Shown here in pieces: positions 1-7,644 of a stretch of 33,956 nucleotides of DNA. Both the position numbers and the translations under genes were made by a program. Each line of letters starts with the position of its first letter. Position 1 is the first letter of the stretch. Source of the DNA: an uncultured Bacteroidales bacterium (GTDB lineage Bacteria > Bacteroidota > Bacteroidia > Bacteroidales > Paludibacteraceae); contig ONTT01000018.1 of NCBI GenBank assembly GCA_900320865.1, positions 1 through 33,956 on the forward strand, written 5' to 3'. The notes under the pieces are model-generated. The model was not told where the DNA came from and did not search any database. It saw only the letters and a program-made list of their open reading frames with translations.

Positions 1-44
1 TGTCGCTAGCGTTCATCCTGAGCCAGGATCAAACTCTTCGTTGT
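1..44 (-). rRNA. rrs: 16S ribosomal RNA, 5' end only
   Basis: The reverse strand carries the conserved bacterial 16S start, including AGAGTTTGATCCTGGCTCAG followed by GATGAACGCTAGCG, the form typical of Bacteroidota. By comparison with the E. coli 5' end the mature molecule should start near position 44. Only the first ~44 nt are present; the rest of the gene and the operon lie beyond the left edge. The exact mature end cannot be fixed from sequence alone. Confidence 0.96.
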
Positions 45-269
45 AAAAGAAATTTATAAGATAGCTCAGAATAATCGATTTATCAAGTGTAGAATTTTTT
101 CGGGAACCTATTTCAGTTCTTGTACTACACTAATTGTATCAATCTTTCAATTTGCTTGTCTATCCTTCAGTTTGGCGCAAAAAAATTAGGTCCTCCAAAG
201 AGAATCTGATTTTTAATGTCCGGGCCTCCGGTAGAAAATAGAAACACGTTTGTTTCTCAAAAGCGGATG

Positions 270-301
270 CAAAAGTACTGCTTTTTTTTGATATGACCAA
301 A
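270..301 (-). promoter_or_regulatory. rRNA operon promoter (Bacteroidota type)
   Basis: Read on the minus strand, the -33 element TTTG (298-301) is followed after 20 bp by a perfect -7 element TACTTTTG (270-277, consensus TAnnTTTG). Transcription would begin near 262 and give a leader of roughly 220 nt before 16S. A small inverted repeat, GAAACA/TGTTTC with a 4-nt loop (241-256), lies at the start of that leader. Confidence 0.8.
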
Positions 302-435
302 TATTTTTGAAAAAAAATGCAAGAAAAAATGCATTTTCTCTGTAACTTGCTGAAAATCAGCACTTTCTATTTTGGCCATTTTTTGCCTATTTTTGGCGGT
401 TTTGGCCCAAAGTAGGGAATTTGCGGGTTTTGCCT

Positions 436-490
436 CACGTACGCATATGCGCTACGCGTATTATAAGGAACGCGCGCACACGCGTATATA
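436..490. repeat. alternating purine-pyrimidine tract (Z-DNA-prone)
   Basis: Strict pyrimidine-purine alternation runs over 436-452 and again over 470-490, rich in CG, CA and TA steps, with a partly alternating CG/TA stretch between. It lies between the rRNA promoter and the terminator of the converging-in operon. The alternation is visible in the sequence; the structural consequence is inferred. Confidence 0.6.
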
Positions 491-500
491 AAGGGGAAAC

Positions 501-540
501 GCGCTAAAAAGTCCTAAAAAGTCCTAAAAAGTCCTAAAAA
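501..540. repeat. decamer tandem repeat
   Basis: Three perfect copies of GTCCTAAAAA (511-540) follow one degenerate copy, GCGCTAAAAA (501-510). On the minus strand each unit reads TTTTTAGGAC, so the array is a series of T5 tracts placed just past the hairpin terminator of the operon that ends at 599. Confidence 0.8.
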
Positions 541-572
541 CACCAAAAGCCTCCCCCGAAGGAAAGGCTTTT
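535..572 (-). terminator. intrinsic terminator of the aldo/keto reductase-secreted protein-peptide operon
   Basis: On the minus strand AAAAGCCT and AGGCTTTT pair, extended by TTCC/GGGG (two wobble pairs), with a UUCG tetraloop (545-572). The hairpin is followed by GGTGTTTTTAGG. It starts 27 nt past the stop codon at 599, which supports the small gene there being the last of the transcript. Confidence 0.8.
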
Positions 573-598
573 GACTATTTAAGGTATGATAAGATGCA

Positions 599-799
599 CT
601 AATACGGTTCTGTATTGCTATTGCGTGCAGGAGCATGCATAATACCACCACCGCCGCCGCCTTTGTTGGTAGAGACAGAAAACATTAAGTTCTCTGTGCG
701 AACTTCAAAAATCTCTGTTATCGGTTGACTATAACTCATTTTCTTAGCAATTTTAGCATTATTAACCACGTCCTTCATAATTCTAATCTTTTTTTTCAT
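599..799 (-). CDS. small glycine-rich peptide, 66 aa, coupled to the upstream secreted protein
   Basis: Function unknown. The ATG overlaps the TAA of the 1376-aa gene by one base (TAATG), a usual sign of translational coupling, and a terminator follows 27 nt after the stop. The N-terminus is Lys-rich (KKKIRIMKDVV). A middle segment, YSQPITEIFEVRTENLM, resembles a pattern I recall from many short Bacteroidales peptides (Y..P.i.v..v..e.lm..S). It is followed by SVSTNKG, a run of six Gly (GGC GGC GGC GGT GGT GGT), and a tail rich in Ala, Asn and Pro. There is no hydrophobic signal peptide and no cysteine. An internal Met at residue 21 (MSYSQP) is an alternative start that would give a 46-aa product. 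Position and signals make it likely to be real; the role is open. Confidence 0.6.
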   Translation of the reverse strand: MKKKIRIMKDVVNNAKIAKKMSYSQPITEIFEVRTENLMFSVSTNKGGGGGGIMHAPARNSNTEPY

Positions 800-3700
800 T
801 ATTTCACAAGGCTACCGGTAACATCGTACATCTTCTCACCACGAAGAATAAACAACTTACCATCGATAATTACTTTAACCGGAGTTTCAGATGCATTGAG
901 TTCGTCCACACCCGTTGTGGTATTCGGTCCATGAACATCCATGTAAACGAAGCGTCTTCCCGGAACCGGTGCAGGAGATATCTCTACTACCTCATCCAAC
1001 TTCACATAAGCACGGTTAGCAATAACATTCAACTCCGTCAAATCATCACAACTCCATAATGCATGTCCGGCGAAATAATAAACGTTATCCAAGTCGTACA
1101 AGGTATAGCTCGTAAACGAGCCCTTCATAGCACCGCTGTTATCAGGTTCTACAGCAGGAGTCTCAGCCGTATAATAGAACTTCATTGCATTGCTCTTTGC
1201 CTCGAACAAGTACGGTTTACCCGGAGCCATTGCGTTGTTCGGAACGGTCGAGAAGACGATCTTGCCAATATCGTTCATTCCGACCAACTCATAGAGATCG
1301 CCTCCTGTTGCAACAGCACCTTGCGGAATACAGATAGTACCCAACTCACCCGGAGCCATCCAATCATCATCACGAACAAGTTCAGGATCTTTGTAGAAGT
1401 AGACATTATCTATAGCCACATTGCAATTCGTTGTGCTGAACGGATGGAATTTGAGCCAGCGTACATTTTGCCGGTCTGCCAGCGCCACGCCTGTAATATC
1501 TACATCAAACGACACCCATTCACCTGCAATAGTACGGGCTGTTGGTATAGATACTGCTTGGTCATTGATATTAACCGTATTCAACTGATTAGCCACATCG
1601 CACCAGACATCAAAGTGGATGTATTTCATTTCGGAAACGTCCAAGCCCGGGGTTGTTCCGTGTGTATGGCCACTTACACCATCAATATTACCATGCCCCG
1701 CATTACCATCATTATTTCCCCAGACAATGACATTTGATCTCATAGCGTAAAGGATATAATTTGATTCTATTTCCACTGGAGCACTACCCCAATTGGATTT
1801 ATTAAATGATGCAGCTACTGCCGGAGTGTATTCGCTATACACGGACAAAACAGCTACTGCGTCGTGAGTCGGTTTAGGAGCGGCTGGCGGAAGCGCTTTA
1901 GTAGATGCGGCTACCATAACCGGCTCCGCCTCATGACCAGCTTCATCAAAAGCAATCACGCTAAAGTTATAATTAGTATTTGGTGTAAGACCAGTTAGTG
2001 ATATGGTAATAGCAGAACCAGACGCAGTTAGGACATCCGATACCAATTCAGAAGAACCATTCAACACTTTGAAGTGAACAACGCCACTATCATCATTTGC
2101 TTGAGCACTAAGATTAACAGAAGCATATCTTTCTTCGATTACGCTTGCCGTAACATCCGTAGGAGCATATTCATCTGTCGCAGGAGGCGTTGTGCGATAG
2201 AAATAGACATTATCTACATATACTTCGTTAACAGTGGAATTATCTAACTTAAACTGGAATATACTCGAGAAATTCAAACCTGCAAAATCCGTCTGCAAAT
2301 CCAAATCTATACTATTCCATATTTGACCGGATAGATTAATAGTTTTTCTATGATTGTCATCTGTACTTAAACCAGCACCACCATAAATTGGAACAACACC
2401 CAGAGAGCCATCATTCTCTACCCATATATCCAGATGTAATTTTTCCATAGTGAGCGCATCATATGGTTCACCCGAAGTAATATACCAACCTGCAAAGTCA
2501 AATGCGGTATAATGCAGCATATGGTTTTCTCCTATTGCCGGGTCTGGGTTTGTCTTCGCCGTTGTACCTCCCCAAGGAGCTCTAAATTCCCATGTCGCAG
2601 GAGCTGTATAACTATCACTGTAGAATGAAATGACCTGGTCACTCGGCCATGTAGGATCTGCCGCAGCTGCAGCAGGTGCTGTCAAATGGGCATCTGTCGT
2701 TACATTTACAACTTTATTATTAGCAGATTCATTTCCGAAGAAATCAACTGCCGTTATAACAAATGAATACTCAGTTGCCGCCGTTAATCCTGTTATGGTT
2801 ATCTTTCCTTCCTCAGCACTCAGACTTTCGTTAATACTATGAGTAGTTTCAACAACATGATACGACGCTATTCCCTTATTATCAGTTGCAGCCACATTGA
2901 TTACAACTTGATTGTTTGTTTTGCTTTCCAAAGTCGCAGATGTCATAACCGGTTTCTCAGTATCTATATCTGCAAAACCAGAACCGAATACACGGAACTC
3001 TTTCATGCGTATCAGATTGACATTCGAACGAGCTAACGAGTGGATACGTACGTATCGTCCAGCGGCAGTAATATTGTTGGATTTAACAGCGCTTGCCGTA
3101 GCATCCGTTACTGTAGCAACCGTTGTCCACGCTTCATCATTTGCACGATCCGCAACTGTCGGCTCTTCAATACGAGTTTGAAGGATATAGTTCGTAGAAT
3201 AATCGCCTCCCCACAAGATTGAGATATTCGTTAGATTATAGACGTGCAACAAATCCACATACCACCATTCTTCTGAAGCCGGGCGATTGGCCCAAGTTGT
3301 CCATTCAGAACCCTCATTACCATCATTGGCCTTAGACGGAACTTCTCCTGGATCACTCGGAGTATAACCTGCTACTACCGGCTTCTTCAAAGCTATATTA
3401 AGTGATTCATAACAACTCTCGTCATCCGCCGTCTTATACAGATACACGTTTGCCAAATAATATGTCTCGCGCGCTAGGGAAGAAAAGAAGAGGAACGTGG
3501 TGTTCACATCTTTTGGATCGTGAAAACCTGTTATATCCAACTCTACCGACTTCCAAGCACCCGCGGTTGTTGTAATGTTCTGCTTAGTTCCATGTGTAAC
3601 AGCATTGATACATAATTCAACACCTATCTCTCTTGCCGCATCGGTCCAAATATCAAAATGCAGTTTGTCGTACTCGTTGATGTTTTTAGATGGATATTGA

Positions 3701-4929
3701 ATATTAGCAGTTGTACCTGCTGTAGTAAAATAAGCGTCCTTGCCGTCAATTTTACCTGTCATGAATGATTTCGCCCCATCCCAAGCTTCAGCATGTGTAG
3801 CATTCGTAACAAATCCTTCAGTTCCAAAAATAGAGAACACTTGGCAGTCGTTCTTATCGTCCGGAGCGGCAGGTACCGTTGCCGGATAAGTAGAATTTTC
3901 ACAATCATGAGATTTGTAGTAAGTACATTGCGGGTTCGACAGACTTACAGCCCCATCAGCCGTAATCTCACGGCCAGCGCCAAGCGATTCCAAACCGTAA
4001 TAGAATTGGATAGCCATTTCCGTACCTGCAGCAGGCGCATTTTGGAACCATATTGCTACTCCATCCGTTATGCCCAAACTACCGGACACTCCTTCGGTTG
4101 TACGAATCTCCAGATAGTTTAGCACCTCCGTATTGTATCCATGTACCGTATATTTGATTTTGTCAATAACCGGGAAATACTCAATTGAATAACTGATACG
4201 TTTAGTAGCCGGTACAGCCCAGTGACCTAAATCGCCACTACATTCGCTTGGTCGCGCAAGAGTGGTAAATGATTCAACATCAAAGGCAGAAGACTCATTG
4301 TTACAGCCGTCTTTTGTAATCACTTTTATATTGTTATAGGTAGTACCTGCTGTAAGTCCGGTTACTGTAATCGGGCTGGTAGCGAAACTGGCTATTTGCG
4401 TGTCACCGTTCTTGACAATATAGCTAGCAATACCTGTGCCTCCATCATTATCGGCTGCCGTTACCGTCAGTACAATCGAGTTATGGGTAATATCACTCTT
4501 TGCAACAGCTGTTACTGTCGGAGCCGTCTCATCAGTACAAGAACCACCAGGCGTGCCATTTTTGTAATAAACTGCAAAATGGTATGTAATACTAGCATCT
4601 GTTGTTACCTCAACAGGGGTTTCCTGATTTGAAAAATTGCTCAATGACATCCACAATCCACCGCCTTGTACTCCGTAAGATGTAAGAGAACAGGATACGA
4701 TGCCATTGGGGAAGGTAACATAAATTCCTGTTTTTTCTGCAGACCCAGCATTTTGAATGTTTACAACAGCTGGATAAGAAGCATTCTCAGACGAAGGAGA
4801 TACTTTATACGTTTCAGTCAAGGCTCCAGCTTGCAGACCGTCCTCAACCCAACCAATTCCACTCCAATCAATGGCAAATCCCATTACACTCACGCATAAA
4901 AGCGCGAGAAGAAAAGTAATTTTTCTCAT
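799..4929 (-). CDS. large secreted multidomain protein (Fn3-like, discoidin-like, carbohydrate-binding-like modules), 1376 aa
   Basis: Residues 1-19 form a signal peptide (MRKITFLLALLCVSVMGFA). The body is a chain of beta-rich modules. There are three fibronectin-III-like units beginning with 'D..(A/K)P.(V/D).(A/S)' and containing 'ITGLTA.T.Y.F.V.A.D', near residues 130-225, 660-750 and 930-1020. A discoidin/F5-8C-like domain spans about 515-655 (ends 'RYVRIHSLARSNVNLIRMKEFRVFG'-like). Three repeats carry a 'lHfDiW' signature with 'vDNVYFY' ends and are probably jelly-roll glycan-binding modules. The C-terminus is a short tail with GEKMYDVTGSLVK instead of a full ~80-aa T9SS domain. No catalytic motif was recognised. 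Its ATG overlaps the stop of the aldo/keto reductase gene (ATGA), so it has no promoter of its own that I can see. Likely surface-exposed or secreted; ligand unknown. Confidence 0.85.
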   Translation of the reverse strand: MRKITFLLALLCVSVMGFAIDWSGIGWVEDGLQAGALTETYKVSPSSENASYPAVVNIQNAGSAEKTGIYVTFPNGIVSCSLTSYGVQGGGLWMSLSNFSNQETPVEVTTDASITYHFAVYYKNGTPGGSCTDETAPTVTAVAKSDITHNSIVLTVTAADNDGGTGIASYIVKNGDTQIASFATSPITVTGLTAGTTYNNIKVITKDGCNNESSAFDVESFTTLARPSECSGDLGHWAVPATKRISYSIEYFPVIDKIKYTVHGYNTEVLNYLEIRTTEGVSGSLGITDGVAIWFQNAPAAGTEMAIQFYYGLESLGAGREITADGAVSLSNPQCTYYKSHDCENSTYPATVPAAPDDKNDCQVFSIFGTEGFVTNATHAEAWDGAKSFMTGKIDGKDAYFTTAGTTANIQYPSKNINEYDKLHFDIWTDAAREIGVELCINAVTHGTKQNITTTAGAWKSVELDITGFHDPKDVNTTFLFFSSLARETYYLANVYLYKTADDESCYESLNIALKKPVVAGYTPSDPGEVPSKANDGNEGSEWTTWANRPASEEWWYVDLLHVYNLTNISILWGGDYSTNYILQTRIEEPTVADRANDEAWTTVATVTDATASAVKSNNITAAGRYVRIHSLARSNVNLIRMKEFRVFGSGFADIDTEKPVMTSATLESKTNNQVVINVAATDNKGIASYHVVETTHSINESLSAEEGKITITGLTAATEYSFVITAVDFFGNESANNKVVNVTTDAHLTAPAAAAADPTWPSDQVISFYSDSYTAPATWEFRAPWGGTTAKTNPDPAIGENHMLHYTAFDFAGWYITSGEPYDALTMEKLHLDIWVENDGSLGVVPIYGGAGLSTDDNHRKTINLSGQIWNSIDLDLQTDFAGLNFSSIFQFKLDNSTVNEVYVDNVYFYRTTPPATDEYAPTDVTASVIEERYASVNLSAQANDDSGVVHFKVLNGSSELVSDVLTASGSAITISLTGLTPNTNYNFSVIAFDEAGHEAEPVMVAASTKALPPAAPKPTHDAVAVLSVYSEYTPAVAASFNKSNWGSAPVEIESNYILYAMRSNVIVWGNNDGNAGHGNIDGVSGHTHGTTPGLDVSEMKYIHFDVWCDVANQLNTVNINDQAVSIPTARTIAGEWVSFDVDITGVALADRQNVRWLKFHPFSTTNCNVAIDNVYFYKDPELVRDDDWMAPGELGTICIPQGAVATGGDLYELVGMNDIGKIVFSTVPNNAMAPGKPYLFEAKSNAMKFYYTAETPAVEPDNSGAMKGSFTSYTLYDLDNVYYFAGHALWSCDDLTELNVIANRAYVKLDEVVEISPAPVPGRRFVYMDVHGPNTTTGVDELNASETPVKVIIDGKLFILRGEKMYDVTGSLVK

Positions 4930-5870
4930 GATATAATTGTATTAATGTTATTTTTCAATTGTTCTACACTGCTGGCGCCGACAAGGACGGAAGTGACGCC
5001 GGGTTGATCAAGCACCCAGTTCAATGCCTCTTGTGCAATAGAGCGGTTGGAGGTTTTTGCTTTTGCTTCAAGTTGATGCAGGTACTCCAAGAGTTCCGGG
5101 GTACGGCGATCGGACTTGAGGAAATGTTCCTTGGCCATGCGGCTGTCCGCGGGGATGCCGTTCAGATAGCGGTCGGTCAACAGACCCTGCGCCAGAGGTG
5201 AATAAGCGATAAAGCCTATGCCTTCTTCGCGACAGAAATCAAGAATACCTTGTTCGATGGGTTCGCGATTCAGCATATTGAGCCGTCCTTGATAAATCAA
5301 TAAAGGCACGTCACGTTCGCGCAGGTATTGCGTAGCGGCTTTGAGAGGTTCGAGCGGCCAGTTGGAGATACCGACATACAGCGCCTTGCCTGCACGAACG
5401 ATATCTACGAGAGCCTGCAAGGTCTCCTCGATAGGTGTGTTGGGATCATAGCGATGCGAGTAGAACAGATCCACATAATCAAGCCTCATCCGTTTGAGCG
5501 ATTGGTCGAGACTGGACATAAGATACTTGCGGCTACCCCACTCTCCGTAAGGGCCGTCCCACATCAGATAACCTGCCTTGGTGGAGATAAAGAGCTCATC
5601 CCGGTACGGACGGAAATCTTCGTCCATCAGACGTCCGAAGTTCGCTTCCGCACTACCAGCCGGCACACCGTAGTTGTTCGCAAAATCAAAATGCGTCACA
5701 CCGTGGTCAAACGCATAACGACAGATAGCACGACTGCGCTCAAAAGGCGCATCGTCTCCGAAATTATGCCAGAAGCCCAAACTGACTTTCGGCAACAGAA
5801 CTCCGCTTCGACCGCAACGATTATAGATCGTTGTCGAGGCTGTATATCTTTCAGGGGATGCGTTGTACAT
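4926..5870 (-). CDS. aldo/keto reductase, YghZ/L-glyceraldehyde-3-phosphate reductase type, 314 aa
   Basis: A TIM-barrel NADPH-dependent oxidoreductase. With the start at 5870 the catalytic set is Asp62 and Tyr67 (DFANNYG), Lys98 (STKAGY) and His139 (FYSHRYD). The strings GFWHNFGD, GSAEANFGRLM and SLKRMRLDYVDLFYSHR resemble E. coli YghZ, known to reduce L-glyceraldehyde 3-phosphate; the substrate here is inferred. The C-terminal GASSVEQLKNN is the cofactor-phosphate site of the family. The frame is open to an ATG at 5957, but that ATG lies upstream of the promoter -7 element (5920-5927), so 5870 is chosen. It is the first gene of the minus-strand operon and overlaps the next by ATGA. Confidence 0.88.
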   Translation of the reverse strand: MYNASPERYTASTTIYNRCGRSGVLLPKVSLGFWHNFGDDAPFERSRAICRYAFDHGVTHFDFANNYGVPAGSAEANFGRLMDEDFRPYRDELFISTKAGYLMWDGPYGEWGSRKYLMSSLDQSLKRMRLDYVDLFYSHRYDPNTPIEETLQALVDIVRAGKALYVGISNWPLEPLKAATQYLRERDVPLLIYQGRLNMLNREPIEQGILDFCREEGIGFIAYSPLAQGLLTDRYLNGIPADSRMAKEHFLKSDRRTPELLEYLHQLEAKAKTSNRSIAQEALNWVLDQPGVTSVLVGASSVEQLKNNINTIIS

Positions 5871-5919
5871 GGTATTTACAATTTGAATAAATGATTTCGT
5901 TGGGGTGATAAATCGTCGC

Positions 5920-5949
5920 AAAGTTACATTATTTATTTTATACCCGCAA
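5920..5949 (-). promoter_or_regulatory. promoter of the aldo/keto reductase operon
   Basis: On the minus strand a -33 TTG (5947-5949) and a perfect -7 TAACTTTG (5920-5927) are separated by 19 bp. The predicted transcript begins near 5913, about 43 nt ahead of the ATG at 5870. Confidence 0.7.
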
Positions 5950-6054
5950 TCGCACATGCGCGCAAAGTACAGCGAAAGTACCTATAAGTACCACTTATTT
6001 TACACTATATCAGACGGTTAAGTTATTTTCATACCTAAAAAAAGTACGAAAAAA

Positions 6055-6086
6055 TTTGCATATGTCAAATAAATTTACTAATTTTG
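6055..6086 (+). promoter_or_regulatory. promoter of the DUF6377 regulator gene
   Basis: -33 TTTG (6055-6058, context TTTGCATATG), a 20-bp spacer, and -7 TAATTTTG (6079-6086). The ATG follows at 6106, so the leader is short (about 14 nt). It is divergent from the aldo/keto reductase promoter. Confidence 0.8.
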
Positions 6087-6105
6087 CGCCAAATTTTGCA
6101 CATAT

Positions 6106-7629
6106 ATGGTTAAACGACTTATTCTCTTAGGCGCCTTTATGGCCGTTTCGTTCTTCGCTACGGCAGAGCGCACATTGGACTCTCTCTTTACCGTTTTAGA
6201 TAAGGAGGTAGCGCAAGCGGATATCTATATCACGCGTCGGCAAGCGATGATTGATTCGCTGCGTGCTGTTCGTCCGATGACAGATGCGGTGCGATTGCAG
6301 ATCGCCGAGGAATATCAGCATTTCCAGAGCGACTCTTCGCGCGCAGGGTATCTGAAGCTGCTAAATGCAGAACCGGCCATTCGTAAGGAAGCTTGTATCC
6401 GCATGGTGCGACTGCTCGCTTCATCCGGTCACTACAGCAATGCCATCGCTGTATGGGAGAAAGAGGACCCGGAGACATTCAAGAGTTCGGAGGGATATAA
6501 GTCAGCATGGTTATTATACAGCGATGTAGCATCGAATGCGCAGATACCCATCATGCAGGAGGAAGCGAAGGCGAAAACGCAGCAGTACTACGACTCGATG
6601 ATGGTGGAGCTGGAGCACGAAGCCGCTTATTCCGAAGAGAGTGCACTTTGGTTAGCCTCCTATCGTGCGCAAGACCGACATGACTGGAATGAGGCGATAT
6701 ACTATAACGAGCAGTTGATGAATCGCTATTCGCCAAACGACAACCAATATGCCATCTTAGCCTACGGTCAGGCTATGCTCTACGAGCAAATGGGAAATCA
6801 GGAGAAACGAATGGAATGGCTCGTTCGCTCCGCTATATGCGATGTGCGCTGCGGAATCACGGACAACGGTTCATCCTGGGTGATTGCGCAAGACTGCTTC
6901 GAAGCGGGAGATATCCGGCGTGCATATAAGCTGAGCGATTACTCGCTAACGAATGCAACGTTCTTCAATGCCCCTACCCGTTTCATTCAGAACTTCACAC
7001 CGGGTCACCTCATTGCTTTGCGTTACGAACATGAGCACCGGCAAGCCACTATTCGACTATCGATAGCGCTGGGACTGTTTGGTTTGGCTCTTATCGCCGC
7101 TATCATCATCGCCGCTCACAGCCGGCGTCAGAACCGGAAGCTTCACCAACTGAATGCCCAGTTATCCGCCATCAATGCGCAGTTGAAAGAGGCCGATAAA
7201 GTAAAAGAGCAGTATATCTGCCGCTATCTGGAGGTTTATAGCGATTATATCCGTCGGTTAACGACCATGGCGCGTAAGGCGGGAGAGAAAGACTCTGCGG
7301 CATTCATGGATCGGGAGATGGAGAACTTCTATCGTTCGTTTGACGACACCTTCCTCTCGCTCTACGGTTCCTTTGTACAGGACTTCAACGCGCTGCTGAA
7401 ACCTGAACTGCGTATCACTCCCAAACCGGGAGAACGAATGACGGTTGAGTTACGCATCTTCGCCCTGATTCTGCTGGGTATCACCAGTAGCGCAAAGATA
7501 GCCGACTTGCTTTGCTACAGCCCGAATACCATCAGTAACTACCGCGTAAAAATGAAAAACGGTGCCCTCGGAGACCGGGACACCTTTGAGCAACGCGTGC
7601 AGCAGATTAGGAACTCGTTTAACGTTTAG
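6106..7629 (+). CDS. DUF6377-type membrane-anchored HTH regulator, 507 aa
   Basis: Residues 1-20 are a signal peptide (VKRLILLGAFMAVSFFATA). About residues 21-310 form a helical repeat (TPR-like) sensor region presumably outside the cytoplasmic membrane. A transmembrane helix (IALGLFGLALIAAIIIA) sits near 315-338 and is followed by an amphipathic coiled coil of about 30 residues (NRKLHQLNAQLSAINAQLKE). The C-terminal part ends in a LuxR-like helix-turn-helix near 460-490 (SAKIADLLCYSPNTISNYRV). The order matches the Bacteroidota DUF6377 family, thought to be one-piece transmembrane regulators with no kinase domain. The target is unknown. It is monocistronic, and its TAG overlaps the convergent peptidase stop by four bases. 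Confidence 0.85.
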   Translation: MVKRLILLGAFMAVSFFATAERTLDSLFTVLDKEVAQADIYITRRQAMIDSLRAVRPMTDAVRLQIAEEYQHFQSDSSRAGYLKLLNAEPAIRKEACIRMVRLLASSGHYSNAIAVWEKEDPETFKSSEGYKSAWLLYSDVASNAQIPIMQEEAKAKTQQYYDSMMVELEHEAAYSEESALWLASYRAQDRHDWNEAIYYNEQLMNRYSPNDNQYAILAYGQAMLYEQMGNQEKRMEWLVRSAICDVRCGITDNGSSWVIAQDCFEAGDIRRAYKLSDYSLTNATFFNAPTRFIQNFTPGHLIALRYEHEHRQATIRLSIALGLFGLALIAAIIIAAHSRRQNRKLHQLNAQLSAINAQLKEADKVKEQYICRYLEVYSDYIRRLTTMARKAGEKDSAAFMDREMENFYRSFDDTFLSLYGSFVQDFNALLKPELRITPKPGERMTVELRIFALILLGITSSAKIADLLCYSPNTISNYRVKMKNGALGDRDTFEQRVQQIRNSFNV

Positions 7630-7644
7630 GGTTTAACGATTTTA
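7617..7644. repeat. period-7 repeat across two convergent stop codons
   Basis: Four heptamers in phase: GTTTAAC, GTTTAGG, GTTTAAC, GATTTTA. They encode the last residues of both the DUF6377 protein (SFNV) and, on the other strand, the peptidase (KIVKP), and contain both stop codons. No hairpin terminator is visible between the two genes. Confidence 0.6.

Larger units (their letters stand above)
45..534. other. gene-free rRNA leader and upstream region
   Basis: No credible gene is present. The stretch holds the 16S leader (45 to about 262), the promoter (270-301), an A/T-rich block to about 415, an alternating purine-pyrimidine tract at 436-490 and a decamer repeat at 501-540. A 67-codon open frame on the minus strand (160-363) crosses the promoter and leader and is not considered a gene. 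Confidence 0.7.

Noticed and set aside
160-363. 67-codon open frame on the minus strand upstream of 16S
   Set aside because: It spans the rRNA promoter and leader, has no start signal and no family resemblance.
501-540. CRISPR array
   Set aside because: The repeats are 10 nt (and 7 nt elsewhere) with no spacers and no cas genes in the window.
5871-5957. Upstream ATG for the aldo/keto reductase
   Set aside because: It lies upstream of the -7 element at 5920-5927, so it would not be in the mRNA, and the extra residues do not fit the family.
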